From DATBLE01 sp963841405 (lineage in GTDB: Bacteria > Actinomycetota > Thermoleophilia > Gaiellales > Gaiellaceae), in contig CAWJCM010000004.1 of the NCBI GenBank assembly GCA_963841405.1, positions 124,001 to 188,000 of the forward strand: a DNA stretch of 64,000 nt. The letters run 5' to 3'. Positions 33,577 to 42,615 of the stretch are shown here, piece after piece. The number at the start of each line of letters is the position of its first letter. Positions within the stretch are counted from its first letter, which is position 1. Made by a program: the position numbers and the translations under genes. Below the pieces are notes generated by a model. It ran no database searches, was not told the DNA's origin, and saw only the letters and a program-made list of their open reading frames with translations.

Positions 33577-34488
33577 GTGAACCTCGCCCTCGCTCTGGCC
33601 GCAACGCTCCTCTCCTCGTGCGCGCTCAACGTCGGCTACCTGCTCGAGCACGAGGCGGTTGGGCAGATGCCGCAGCTCTCGATCAGATCTCCGTTCGCGT
33701 CGCTGCGCCACCTGCTCGGCAGCCGGCATTGGCTGATCGGTTTCTCGATCGAGGCATGCGGCTGGGCACTCTTCGTGCTGGCGCTCTCGCTCGCGCCGCT
33801 CTCCCTCGTCCAGGCCACGGCCGCCGGGGGCATCGGCATCCTCGCGGTGCTGGTCTCACGCGTGACGAACGAGCCGCTCTCGAAGCACGAGCAGCTCGGC
33901 GTGGCGATCGCGGTCGGCGGGCTGGTACTGCTCGGGATCTCACTGGCGGGCGGGCACGGCGAGGGCGGCGGCGCCGGCTACCTCACGGTCGGACTGTGGA
34001 TCGGCGCGTCCGCGGTCGCCGCGTTCTTCTCCGTCCGGGTGCTGAGCGGCCGGATCGGCGCCGCCCCTGCCTACGGCGTGGCTGCCGGCCTTCTGTTCGC
34101 GGCCGGCGACATCTCGACGAAGGCGGCGGTCGAGGCGGCCGACAGCCACCTCGCCTTCATCGCCGCCCTGATCGGTGCGTACGCGTTCGGGACGCTCGTC
34201 CTCCAGGCGGGCTTCCAGCGTGGCAGCGCCCTGACCACTGCGGGAATCGCGACCCTGCTGACGAACGCACTGCCGATCGTCGCCGGGATGACCATCTTCG
34301 GCGAGCCGCTACCGAGAGGCTGGCTCGGCGCGGTGCGGATCGCCGCCTTCGCCTGCGTGGTCGTCGGGGCCGTGTTCCTCGGCGAGCGGAGGCACCCCAG
34401 CACGCCCGGCGAGGCTCCTGCGCCGGGCCGCCGGCCGCCGGCCCCCAAGAAACCCGTGGGCGGGGCCGAGAGCCACGGCCCGGCCTGA
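33577..34488 (+). CDS. DMT-superfamily transporter
   Basis: A 303-residue protein with about nine or ten hydrophobic helices, starting LALALAATLLSSCALNVGYL. Features such as LAPLSLVQATAAGGIGILAV and EPLSKHEQLGVAIAVGGLVL resemble DMT members near the NIPA/EamA groups. The C-terminus is Pro-rich and cytosolic. GTG 33577 is preferred over GTG 33559 because it leads straight into the first helix. It may be a magnesium or metabolite carrier; the substrate is undetermined. Confidence 0.78.
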   Translation: MNLALALAATLLSSCALNVGYLLEHEAVGQMPQLSIRSPFASLRHLLGSRHWLIGFSIEACGWALFVLALSLAPLSLVQATAAGGIGILAVLVSRVTNEPLSKHEQLGVAIAVGGLVLLGISLAGGHGEGGGAGYLTVGLWIGASAVAAFFSVRVLSGRIGAAPAYGVAAGLLFAAGDISTKAAVEAADSHLAFIAALIGAYAFGTLVLQAGFQRGSALTTAGIATLLTNALPIVAGMTIFGEPLPRGWLGAVRIAAFACVVVGAVFLGERRHPSTPGEAPAPGRRPPAPKKPVGGAESHGPA

Positions 34489-34559
34489 ACCAGCCGCGAG
34501 GCTCGCCGGTTCCGCCACGCGGCCGTTCCAGACGAGCACACCGTCGTCAGCGCCAGCCC

Positions 34560-35702
34560 TCACGCGGCCACCCGCTCCGTCGCCTGCTCGAGCAGGCGAC
34601 GGCCGTCGCGTGCCTCCTGCTCGGCCGCCCGCTCCGTGACGATGTGCCGCACGACGCGCTCCGCGTCCCGGCCCGCCCCACCGATCAGCATCGACGCGAA
34701 CGAGTGCAGGAAGGGGATCCCGACCACGTACAGCCCCGGCGACGAGGAGACCACGCCGCGGTACTGCACCGGATAGCCGTCCTCGCCGAGCTCGAACGGG
34801 AACCGCATCCACGAGTAGTCGGGCCGGAACCCGGTGCACCAGACAACGTTGGCGACGTCGAGCACGCGCCCGTCGTCGAGCACCGGCCGTCCGTCCTGGA
34901 CGCCGACCGTCCGCGCGAGCACGCGCTCGACGCCCGCCTTCCGCAGGTCGCTGCGCCGATACCGGAGCAGCGGCGCCCCGCCGTGGCGGAGGTGCGGGCC
35001 TGCTTTCCGGCCGATCGGCGTGTCGGCGGTGATGACGTGTGTACCGGCCAGGAACAGCCCGCGGAAGAGGAGGCGGCCGCGGCGGCTCTCGACCGAAACC
35101 GGCAGCTGCCCGGTGTCCTTCCCCGACAGGATCACCTCGTGCTCCGAGGCCGCCTCGAATGCGACGTCCGCGCCGGAGTGGCTCGCGCCGACGACCAGCA
35201 CCGGCCCGGGCTGCAGCTGTGAGAGGTTGCGGTAGTCGCTCGAGTGGAGCTGCGTGATGCCGGGGTCGAGCTCGCCCGCGAACGCAGGCGTGTGGGGCTT
35301 CTGGAAGACGCCCGTCGCGAGCACGACGTTGTCCGCCTCGAACCGCAGGTCGCCTGCGGTGGCCACGTAGCGGCCGTCCTCCTTCGCGAGCCCGTCGACC
35401 GCCGTGCCGCTGCGTACGGGCAGCTCGAACCGGGCGGCATACGCCTCGAGGTAGTCACCCATCTCGTCTTTGGTCGGGTAGGCGGTCGAGCGCGCTGGGA
35501 AGCGCATCCCCGGCAGGGCGTCGCGGCTCGCGGGCGAGTAGAGCCTCAGCGAGTCCCATCGTGCCCGCCAGTTGTCGCCGACGCGCTCGCCGGCGTCGAG
35601 GATCACGAACGACCGGCCCTGCCGCTGCAGGTGGTAGCCGACCGCCAGGCCGGCCTGGCCGCCTCCGATCACGATCGTGCCGTACTGCTGTCGCGTTGCC
35701 AT
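34560..35702 (-). CDS. Flavin-dependent monooxygenase (FAD/NAD(P)H-binding)
   Basis: A 380-residue oxidoreductase of the FMO/Baeyer-Villiger-like group. The FAD motif is IVIGGGQAGLAVGYHL (about 10-25). The segment RVGDNWRARWDSLRLYSPAS follows, then the NADPH motif VLVVGASHSGADVAFE (about 170-185) and a C-terminal CTGFRPDYSWM motif (ATGF-like). The ATG at 35700-35702 is preceded by AAGGAGAGAGG. The second dinucleotide motif has His-Ser rather than the usual GxG. The adjacent LuxR-type gene on the same strand (120 bp upstream) may regulate it. The substrate is unknown. Confidence 0.87.
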   Translation of the reverse strand: MATRQQYGTIVIGGGQAGLAVGYHLQRQGRSFVILDAGERVGDNWRARWDSLRLYSPASRDALPGMRFPARSTAYPTKDEMGDYLEAYAARFELPVRSGTAVDGLAKEDGRYVATAGDLRFEADNVVLATGVFQKPHTPAFAGELDPGITQLHSSDYRNLSQLQPGPVLVVGASHSGADVAFEAASEHEVILSGKDTGQLPVSVESRRGRLLFRGLFLAGTHVITADTPIGRKAGPHLRHGGAPLLRYRRSDLRKAGVERVLARTVGVQDGRPVLDDGRVLDVANVVWCTGFRPDYSWMRFPFELGEDGYPVQYRGVVSSSPGLYVVGIPFLHSFASMLIGGAGRDAERVVRHIVTERAAEQEARDGRRLLEQATERVAA

Positions 35703-35822
35703 CGTCCTCTCTCCTTTCGTTGTTCGACGAGGCAACGGTAGGTCGGCGCGCGGGTCGGCGCATCGCCGCGATCGGCCATCTTGCAGGCCGCAGCACAGTG
35801 GTCATTTCTGACCAGCGGCGCT

Positions 35823-37451
35823 TCAGACGAGGTCGTGCTCGAACGCGAAGGCGGTCGCCGCCGCGCGCGAGGAGAGGCGGAGCTTGCGGTAGATGTTCTG
35901 CACGTGGCGGGCGACCGTGTGCTCGCTGATCACCAGCTCGGCGGCGATCTGGCGGTTGCTCTTCCCGGCGGCGACGAGGCGGAGCACCTCCAGCTCCCGA
36001 CCGGAAAGGCCGTGCGAGTCGCCGCTCGCCCGGGGCTCGACGCGCGCCAGGTCGGGCACGGCCCCGAGCTGCCGGAAGATCGCGCAGGCTGCCTCCAGCT
36101 CGAGCAGCGCCGCCTCTCCGTCGCCGAGCTCGGAGCACGCTCGGGCCAGAAGCGCGCGTGTCCGCGCCACCTCGTACGGCGCGTCGAGCTCGAGCCAGGT
36201 CTGGTGCGCCTCGCGCAGGGCGACGAGCGCGGCGTGCGCATTCCCCCGGGCGAGCGCGACCGCCCCGTGCGAGTACGCGACCATCGCTGCGAGCATCGCG
36301 CTCTCGTAGCGCCCGGCGAGCTCCTCCAGCTCGCCGCAGGCTTTCTGCGCCTCCTCGATCTCGCCGGCCTCGAGCGCGATCTCGACGTACGCCGGAAGCA
36401 GCGCAGCCCGTTTCAGCGGCTCGGCGATCTCCGCCGAGGCCCTGCGGATCGCCGCCAGCGCCACGTCGCGGTTCCCCTGGGCGAGCCGGAGCTGGGCAAG
36501 CCCGGGCTGCGGCTCCCAGCCGAAGCCGCTCGCCTCGCGGTAGGCCGCCTCGGCCGCAGCGAACTCGCCGCGCAGCCGCAGGAGCTCGGCCCGGCGGTAG
36601 TAGGCGATGCCCGCCGCGGCGTTCTGGGTCTCGATCATCCGCCGGCACGCGCGGCCGGCTTCTTCGAGGGCATCCGACCACGAGCCGCCGAGCTGCAGGA
36701 TCTCGGCGCGATGGATCCGGCAGCGGCCGGTGAACGCGACGAGGTCGGGCTGCTCGTCCGCCCAGGCGCTCAGGGCCCGTGTCCACTCCCGTGCACGGCC
36801 CACCTCGAAGACCTGCTGGCAAGCGAGGATCACGCCGCAGTAGACGATTCCGAGCACGAACGGCGTGAGGTCGCTCGTGGTCGCAGTCACCATCGCCTCG
36901 TCGAGGAGCTCGAATCCCTCGCCGACGCGGCCGGCCTTCACGAGCATCGTTCCCTGCGCATTGAGGCTCATCGAGAGGAGATCGCGGTCGCCGAAGCGCT
37001 CCGCGAGGGCGGCTGCCTCGCCTGCGAGGGCGGCGGCCGCCTCGAAGTCGCCTGCCGCTTCGTGCCGGAACACTGCCGGGATCATCAGGTACCCCTGCTC
37101 GACCGAGTCCCCGGGCTGCCGTTCGAGCAGCCGCTGCGCGCGCCCCAGCCAGCCGTTGGCCGGTGCGATCGCCCCGCGAAAATTGAGGTTCATCCCGATC
37201 CAGGTCGCCGCACGGACGGCACGCCGCGTCTCTCCTTGCTCGAGGTAGTGGTGGTGCGCGCGCTCGAGGATCGCGATCGCCTCCTCGTCGCGGCCGAGCA
37301 TCAGCTTGGCCATGGCCAGGAGCTCCAGGTCGCCGGCCTCGAGCGCGGCGTCGGCGTCTGCGCGGGAAAAGGCGTCGTGGGCCTCGAGCCAGGCGCGCCG
37401 GGCGTAGGCGACGCGCGCACGATCCAGCGCTGCGGTGGCGGTGCCGTCCAT
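35823..37451 (-). CDS. LuxR-family regulator with TPR-like repeats
   Basis: A 542-residue regulator. Most of the protein (1-470) is made of paired helices resembling TPR units, for example AKLMLGRDEEAIAILERAHH, EAAAALAGEAAALAERFGDR and ALREAHQTWLELDAPYEVAR. The C-terminal HTH reads LSGRELEVLRLVAAGKSNRQ then IAAELVISEHTVARHVQNIY. It lacks the STAND ATPase domain present in many TPR-LuxR proteins. ATG 37449-37451 is the first plausible start. It precedes the monooxygenase and is divergent from paaK by 25 bp, so it could control either. The ligand is unknown. Confidence 0.85.
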   Translation of the reverse strand: MDGTATAALDRARVAYARRAWLEAHDAFSRADADAALEAGDLELLAMAKLMLGRDEEAIAILERAHHHYLEQGETRRAVRAATWIGMNLNFRGAIAPANGWLGRAQRLLERQPGDSVEQGYLMIPAVFRHEAAGDFEAAAALAGEAAALAERFGDRDLLSMSLNAQGTMLVKAGRVGEGFELLDEAMVTATTSDLTPFVLGIVYCGVILACQQVFEVGRAREWTRALSAWADEQPDLVAFTGRCRIHRAEILQLGGSWSDALEEAGRACRRMIETQNAAAGIAYYRRAELLRLRGEFAAAEAAYREASGFGWEPQPGLAQLRLAQGNRDVALAAIRRASAEIAEPLKRAALLPAYVEIALEAGEIEEAQKACGELEELAGRYESAMLAAMVAYSHGAVALARGNAHAALVALREAHQTWLELDAPYEVARTRALLARACSELGDGEAALLELEAACAIFRQLGAVPDLARVEPRASGDSHGLSGRELEVLRLVAAGKSNRQIAAELVISEHTVARHVQNIYRKLRLSSRAAATAFAFEHDLV

Positions 37452-37476
37452 CGTCGGGAATTGTCCATGATGAGGC

Positions 37477-38784
37477 GTGCTCGACCTGACCCCGCCTCGC
37501 GACGAGCTCGATCCGATCGAGGTCGCATCGCGCGACGAGATCCAGGCGCTCCAGCTCGAGCGCCTGCGCTGGTCGCTTCGCCACGCGTACGACAACGTCG
37601 AGCTATACCGGCGCCGGTTCGACGAGGCCGGCGTCCACCCGGACGACTGCCGCAGCCTCGGGGACCTCGCCGGGTTTCCGTTCACGACCAAATCGGAGCT
37701 GCGGGAGAGCTACCCGTTCGAGATGTTCGCCGTGCCGCTCGACCAGGTCGTGCGGATCCACGCCTCCAGCGGGACGACCGGACAGCCGACGGTCGTCGGC
37801 TACACGGCGCGCGACGTCAAGACGTGGGCAGACGTGGTCGCGAGGTCGATCCGCGCCGCCGGCGGCCGCCCCGGCGACCGTGTCCACGTCGCCTACGGCT
37901 ACGGGCTCTTCACCGGCGGCCTCGGGGCGCACTACGGCGCCGAGCGGCTCGGCTGCACGGTGATCCCGGTGTCGGGCGGGATGACCGAGCGCCAGGTCCG
38001 GCTGATCGTCGATCTCAAGCCAGACGTGATCATGGTCACGCCCTCGTACATGCTCGCGATCGTCGACGAGCTCGAGCGGAAGGGCGTCGACCCGCGCTCG
38101 ACGTCGCTGAAGGTCGGGATCTTCGGCGCCGAGCCGTGGACCGAGGAGATGCGCGCCGAGCTGGAGCGGCGGCTCGACATGCACGCCGTCGACATCTACG
38201 GCCTCTCCGAGGTGATCGGGCCGGGCGTCGCCAACGAGTGTGTGGAGACGAAGGACGGCCTGCACGTCTGGGAGGACCACTTCTACCCGGAGGTGGTCGA
38301 CCCGGAGGCGGGCCACGTGCTGCCCGACGGCGACCGAGGCGAGCTCGTCTTCACCTCGCTGACGAAGGAGGCACTGCCGATCGTCCGCTACCGGACGCGC
38401 GACCTGACCCGGCTCCTGCCGGGCACGGCGCGGACGATGCGGCGCATGGAGAGGGTCACCGGCAGGAGCGACGACATGCTGATCGTCCGAGGCGTCAACC
38501 TGTTCCCGACGCAGGTCGAGGAGCTGATCCTGCGGGTGCCCGGTCTCGCGCCGCACTTCCAGCTCGTGCTCTCGCGGCCGAAGCGGCTCGACGAGCTGAC
38601 CGTTCGCGTCGAGGCGCGTCCCGACGCCGCCTCGGCCGGCGAGCGGCTGCGCTCCGAGCAGGCGCTCGCCGGCCTGATCAGGGAGACGATCGGCGTCACC
38701 GCCGCCGTCGACGTGGTCGAGCCCGACCTGATCGAGCGCTCCGTGGGCAAGGCACAACGCGTGCTCGACCTGCGCCCGGGCTAG
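37477..38784 (+). CDS. paaK: Phenylacetate-CoA ligase-like enzyme
   Basis: A 435-residue adenylate-forming enzyme that activates an aryl acid to its CoA ester. The ATP-binding P-loop is HASSGTTGQPTVVGYT. A9-type segments GIFGAEPWTEEMR and IYGLSEVIGPGVANEC follow, with the hinge GRSDDMLIVRGVNLFPTQVE and a C-terminal domain ending VGKAQRVLDLRPG with the catalytic lysine. Length and motifs match PaaK. No other phenylacetate genes (paaABCDE) are present, so the acid may be another aromatic compound. The start is GTG 37477. Confidence 0.9.
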   Translation: MLDLTPPRDELDPIEVASRDEIQALQLERLRWSLRHAYDNVELYRRRFDEAGVHPDDCRSLGDLAGFPFTTKSELRESYPFEMFAVPLDQVVRIHASSGTTGQPTVVGYTARDVKTWADVVARSIRAAGGRPGDRVHVAYGYGLFTGGLGAHYGAERLGCTVIPVSGGMTERQVRLIVDLKPDVIMVTPSYMLAIVDELERKGVDPRSTSLKVGIFGAEPWTEEMRAELERRLDMHAVDIYGLSEVIGPGVANECVETKDGLHVWEDHFYPEVVDPEAGHVLPDGDRGELVFTSLTKEALPIVRYRTRDLTRLLPGTARTMRRMERVTGRSDDMLIVRGVNLFPTQVEELILRVPGLAPHFQLVLSRPKRLDELTVRVEARPDAASAGERLRSEQALAGLIRETIGVTAAVDVVEPDLIERSVGKAQRVLDLRPG

Positions 38785-38881
38785 AAGGGCACGGCTTACC
38801 TGCCTTTTACCGCGCCCTGACCCCGGGGTGACGGCCGTCGACGACAACACCCGGGTCAAGCGACTCGACAGGAGGTATCCC

Positions 38882-39379
38882 GTGCGAGCCAAGCTGCTGC
38901 TCATTGTCGCCGTCGGGGCCGGCGTGCTCGTCGCCGCCGCGTCGGCCGCCAGCCTCGATCTCCTCCGCGGCACCAGGGGCGCCGACAACCTGAACGGCAC
39001 CGACGGGCCCGATCTGATCTACGGCTACCAGGGAAGCGACATCATCCGCGCCCACGGCGGCAACGACCTGGTGTGGGGCGGCCAGGGCAACGACGTCATC
39101 CGCGGCGGCCCCGGCAACGACGTGATCTACGGCGGACCGGACAACGACGTGATCTGGCCCGGCGCCGGCGCCGACGTCCAGTACGGCGGGCAGGGCAACG
39201 ACGTCCTGCACGCGCTGGCGAACGACAACCAGCCGGACATCCTCGACTGCGGGCCCGGCTACGACGTCGCCTACGTGATCGAACACGACCCAGTCCGCTT
39301 CCGGGGCTGCGAGCAGATCATCCGGCTGACGCCGGAGCAGGCGGCCGCCCAGGCTGCGGCCAACGACGACAACAGCTAG
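38882..39379 (+). CDS. Secreted RTX (calcium-binding repeat) protein
   Basis: A 165-residue exported protein. The signal peptide (about 1-24) is LLLIVAVGAGVLVAAASAAS. At least six nonapeptide repeats of the GGxGNDxhx type follow (GGNDLVWGG, GGQGNDVIRGG, GGPGNDVIYGG, GGPDNDVIWPG, GAGADVQYGG, GGQGNDVLHAL), which fold into a calcium-binding beta-roll. A single-disulfide-like tail (DCGPGYD, RGCEQ) closes it. GTG 38882 is chosen because AGGAGG lies 8 bases upstream. Probably an extracellular structural or adhesion protein. Confidence 0.82.
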   Translation: MRAKLLLIVAVGAGVLVAAASAASLDLLRGTRGADNLNGTDGPDLIYGYQGSDIIRAHGGNDLVWGGQGNDVIRGGPGNDVIYGGPDNDVIWPGAGADVQYGGQGNDVLHALANDNQPDILDCGPGYDVAYVIEHDPVRFRGCEQIIRLTPEQAAAQAAANDDNS

Positions 39380-39523
39380 ATCCGCCGATGCCGTGTGCGG
39401 CCCGGGCGGAGTCGGCCGCCCGGGCCGCCACGCTGTCACCGCACGTGCACCGCCCTGCTACCCAGGTCTAGTTTCCGGCGGTGAGGGTATGGGCCGACCG
39501 GAATCGAGCACAAGGGAGGGCTC

Positions 39524-41668
39524 ATGCGGACATCAGGACGTCTGCTGGTGGCGCTTGCCGTCACCGTCGTCGCGGCCGCCGTCGTGGCGGTCGCCGCGTT
39601 CGCCTCGAGCGGGCGCCAGCACCGCTCGGCGGCGACGACCTGTCAGCTGTCGGCGAACGGCAACATCAAGCACCTCGTCTACATCCAGTTCGACAACACC
39701 CACTTCAACCGCGACCGCCCCAACGTGGCCTCGGATCTCGAGCAGATGCCGCACCTGCTCGACTTCCTCACCTCGAAGGGGACGCTCTTCACCAACGACC
39801 ACACGATCCTGATCTCGCACACCGCAGGCGGGATCCTGTCCTCGCTGACCGGCCTCTACCCGGACCGCAACGGGGCGACGGTCTCGAACAGCTACGGGTA
39901 CTTCACCCCGGCCGGCGTGCCGGCATTCACGTCGGCGTTCAAGTACTGGACGAGCCCCGTCGACGGCGCGGACGACTCCCGCCCGAACATGATCACCGAC
40001 ACGGGCAAGACGACTCCGGCGCCGTGGGTGCCGTTCACGCGCGCCGGCTGCGACGTCGGCGGCGTCGGCACCGCGAACATCGAGCTCGAGAACAACGCGA
40101 TCACCCCCGGCGGCGACATCTACAACGTCTACGGGCCGAACTCGCCGGAGGCGGCCGAGCCGGCCGCGCTCAGAACCACCGACTTCGTCGGGATCGCCAT
40201 CCACTGCGCCCAGGCAGCCTCGAGCAAGTGCGCCGGCAATGCCAACGTGAGGAGCGATGCGCTTCCGGACGAGCCCGGCGGCTACTCGGGCTTCCAGGCG
40301 CTGTTCGGCGCCAGGTACGTCGACCCCGCCGTCACCGGCGGCAACCCATGCGTGAACGACACCTCGGGGCAGCCGGTCCAGGACCCGTCCGGCAACTGCG
40401 GGTTCCCCGGCTTCGACGGGATGCTGGCGAAGAACTCGCTCGGCTACGTCGAGCAGATGCAGGAGAGCGGCGTCCCCGTCACCTACGCCTACATCTCCGA
40501 CGCCCACGACAACCACACGCTCTTCCGAGCGTCCGGACCGGGCGAGTCGGACTACGAGCAGCAGCTCTCCGATTACGACCAGGCCTTCGCGTCCTTCTTC
40601 CAGGGCCTCGCCGCACACGGGATCGACAAGAGCAACACGCTCTTCGTCGTCACCGTCGACGAGGGCGATCACTACGCGGGCGGCGTCTCCAGCGACGGCA
40701 CCTGGAGCCACACGTTCTGCAACGTCAGCGCCGGTGACACCTGCCCGGCGAACCAGATCGGCGAGGTCAACCTGAACCTCAACTCGGTGCTCCCCACCGG
40801 GTACACGCCGCCTGACTACTCGTTGCACTTCGACTCGGCGCCTACCGCCTACGTGAACGGCAATCCGGCAAGGACCGATCCCGTGCTCCGGGGGCTCGAG
40901 CAGAACGTCGCTGCCGCCAAGGCGGTCGATCCGTATGTCAGCCCGACGCCGAAGCCAATCACCAAGGCCCTCGTGGACTCCGTCGGGGAGAAGGCGCTGC
41001 ACATGGTCAACGCCGACCCGCAGCGCACCCCCAGCTTCACGCTGTTCGCGAACCCGGACTACTTCGTGAAGACCTCGGACACGAACTGCCCCGATGCGGC
41101 GCACAGCGTGGCGAACTGCATCGACTACCACTTCGCCTGGAGTCACGGCGACATCCAGCAGGACATCGCCAACACGTGGGTCGGCTTCGTCGGCCCCGGC
41201 ATCCGGGAAGGTGGAATCGACGGCAGCACGTGGACCGACCACACCAACGTCCGGCCCACGATCCTCGCCCTGCTCGGCCAGAAGGACGACTATGTCCAGG
41301 ACGGCCGTGTGCTGATCGAGGGGTTGACCACCCAGGCGACGCCGCACTCGCTGATCGCGCACCGCGAGACCGTCCGCCGGCTGGGCGCGGTCTACGAGCA
41401 GCTGAACGCGCCGTTCGGCTCGTTCGGCGAGAGCATCGCCAAGGCTTCTACGAACGCCCTGGCAAGCACCGACCAGAGGCGGTACGAGCTGATCGAGACG
41501 GCGATCGCCGGTCTTACCGCGCGCCGCGACGCCCTGGCGCACCAGATCAGGGACGGCCTCAACGCGGCCGCGTTCGACGGCCGGCCCCTGAACGAGCTTC
41601 AGGCGATCGGCTGGATCGTGCAGTCGCAGGCGCTGATCGCCCTCGCGCACGCGCTCGGCTCGATCTAG
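39524..41668 (+). CDS. Secreted alkaline-phosphatase-superfamily phosphoesterase
   Basis: A 714-residue exported hydrolase. The signal anchor is about 9-30. A metal-site segment YIQFDNTHFNRD starts the fold, SHTAGGILSSLTGLYPDRN resembles the nucleophile region, and TVDEGDHYAGG, YHFAWSHGDIQQD and WTDHTNVRPTILALLG supply the later Asp/His ligands. Repeated Cys residues indicate an oxidising location. The C-terminal 120 residues form helices. AGGGAGG precedes ATG 39524. A perfect-dyad terminator follows at 41681. It could be a phosphodiesterase, phospholipase C-like or sulfatase-like enzyme; the substrate is unknown. Confidence 0.8.
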   Translation: MRTSGRLLVALAVTVVAAAVVAVAAFASSGRQHRSAATTCQLSANGNIKHLVYIQFDNTHFNRDRPNVASDLEQMPHLLDFLTSKGTLFTNDHTILISHTAGGILSSLTGLYPDRNGATVSNSYGYFTPAGVPAFTSAFKYWTSPVDGADDSRPNMITDTGKTTPAPWVPFTRAGCDVGGVGTANIELENNAITPGGDIYNVYGPNSPEAAEPAALRTTDFVGIAIHCAQAASSKCAGNANVRSDALPDEPGGYSGFQALFGARYVDPAVTGGNPCVNDTSGQPVQDPSGNCGFPGFDGMLAKNSLGYVEQMQESGVPVTYAYISDAHDNHTLFRASGPGESDYEQQLSDYDQAFASFFQGLAAHGIDKSNTLFVVTVDEGDHYAGGVSSDGTWSHTFCNVSAGDTCPANQIGEVNLNLNSVLPTGYTPPDYSLHFDSAPTAYVNGNPARTDPVLRGLEQNVAAAKAVDPYVSPTPKPITKALVDSVGEKALHMVNADPQRTPSFTLFANPDYFVKTSDTNCPDAAHSVANCIDYHFAWSHGDIQQDIANTWVGFVGPGIREGGIDGSTWTDHTNVRPTILALLGQKDDYVQDGRVLIEGLTTQATPHSLIAHRETVRRLGAVYEQLNAPFGSFGESIAKASTNALASTDQRRYELIETAIAGLTARRDALAHQIRDGLNAAAFDGRPLNELQAIGWIVQSQALIALAHALGSI

Positions 41669-41680
41669 CCGGCCGGGCAT

Positions 41681-41715
41681 GCGGGGAGCCCGCCCGGTGC
41701 GGGCGGGCTCCCCGC
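41681..41715 (+). terminator. Terminator hairpin of the phosphoesterase gene
   Basis: Perfect 15-bp arms GCGGGGAGCCCGCCC / GGGCGGGCTCCCCGC with a 5-base loop, 12 bp after the stop codon. Confidence 0.65.
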
Positions 41716-41762
41716 TTCGACGTTCCCGCCCGCCGTCTGGCAAGCTCCTGTACCGCTTGCCC

Positions 41763-42104
41763 GTGACCGACGCACTCGACTCCACGCTCACGCTCCGCCT
41801 CCGCGAGGTCCTCGCCAGCGGCGACACGACGGAGGCGGACCTGCGCGAGCTGACCGAGGAGGTGGGCACGCAGGTACGCCTGCTCCGGGGTCAGCTGCGC
41901 GGGAGCGAGCAGAGGCTCCGCGCGCTGAACGCCGACCCGGCCAGCCCGATCGCCGACATCGCCGACGAGCTCCGCCGGGTGGAGACGCTCCGGCCGCGCC
42001 TCCGCGAGGCGCGCGAGCTCTCCCGCCGGCTGGACGAGCGGGCGCGCGAGCTCCGCACCGCCTGGCTGCTCCGGCAGGCGGAAGTCCGCAAGGCGACGAG
42101 CTGA
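41763..42104 (+). CDS. Hypothetical coiled-coil protein
   Basis: A 113-residue, Arg/Glu/Leu-rich, almost entirely helical protein (ADLRELTEEVGTQVRLLRGQ, ELRRVETLRPRLREARELSR) with heptad spacing, so probably a coiled coil. No signal peptide, membrane segment or enzymatic motif. GTG 41763 begins VTDALDSTLTLRLREVLASG. It is convergent with the cupin gene. Function not recognised. Confidence 0.65.
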   Translation: MTDALDSTLTLRLREVLASGDTTEADLRELTEEVGTQVRLLRGQLRGSEQRLRALNADPASPIADIADELRRVETLRPRLREARELSRRLDERARELRTAWLLRQAEVRKATS

Positions 42105-42136
42105 GCGGGGCCCGGACGGGCCGGACCCCGCTCGAG

Positions 42137-42514
42137 TCACGCAGTCTGCAGCGCGGCGAGATTCTTGCCGACGATCGCCATCGTCTGCTCGTACACGCCG
42201 GTCGGGCTGAACTCGACGAGCTCCGTGTCGGCGGCGACCACCGGCACGTGGCCGGGCGGCGCGTAGTAGGCATCCCCGGTCTCGTATGTCTCCTCGTGGT
42301 CGGCGTACTTGAAGGTGACCACGCCTTGGATGACGTAGCCCCAGTGCGGGCTCTGGCAGCGGTCGTCGGGCAGGCCGCGGAAGAGCGGTGTCCCGTCGGC
42401 GTCCTCGCGGAACGTCTCGAAGCAGACCGTGTACTCGCCGAGGTCGCCGTAGTGGCCCTCCATCACCCCATGGTCCTGGGAGCGGGAGGCGGTGGACTTG
42501 GATGCCTTCGGCAT
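42137..42514 (-). CDS. Cupin-domain protein
   Basis: A 125-residue single-domain cupin. The barrel carries CQSPHWGYVIQGVVTFKYAD and ETYETGDAYYAPPGHVPVV, which are degenerate cupin motifs 1 and 2 (one His in motif 1, His in PPGH). ATG 42512-42514 follows GAAAGGAGCCCTG. It is divergent from the TetR gene with two abutting 13-bp dyads between them, so it is very probably that regulator's target. It may bind a small ligand or metal; the reaction is unknown. Confidence 0.8.
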   Translation of the reverse strand: MPKASKSTASRSQDHGVMEGHYGDLGEYTVCFETFREDADGTPLFRGLPDDRCQSPHWGYVIQGVVTFKYADHEETYETGDAYYAPPGHVPVVAADTELVEFSPTGVYEQTMAIVGKNLAALQTA

Positions 42515-42534
42515 CAGGGCTCCTTTCGCGTGAT

Positions 42535-42560
42535 GGACACCATGTCCAGACACAATGTCT
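42535..42560. promoter_or_regulatory. Tandem TetR operator
   Basis: Two abutting 13-bp inverted repeats, GGACA-CCA-TGTCC and AGACA-CAA-TGTCT, 20 bp from the cupin ATG. A further dyad, GTAACA-N8-TGTTAC, lies at 42562-42581. All are within the 101-bp divergent intergenic region. Confidence 0.65.
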
Positions 42561-42615
42561 AGTAACATGTCGGAGTGTTACACATCGTCGGACGCGGCGT
42601 CTAGACTTTCTGTGC

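Noticed and set aside
39380..39523. Small plus-strand frame between the RTX and phosphoesterase genes
   Set aside because: Its composition is that of noncoding GC-rich DNA, with no ribosome binding site or family pattern.
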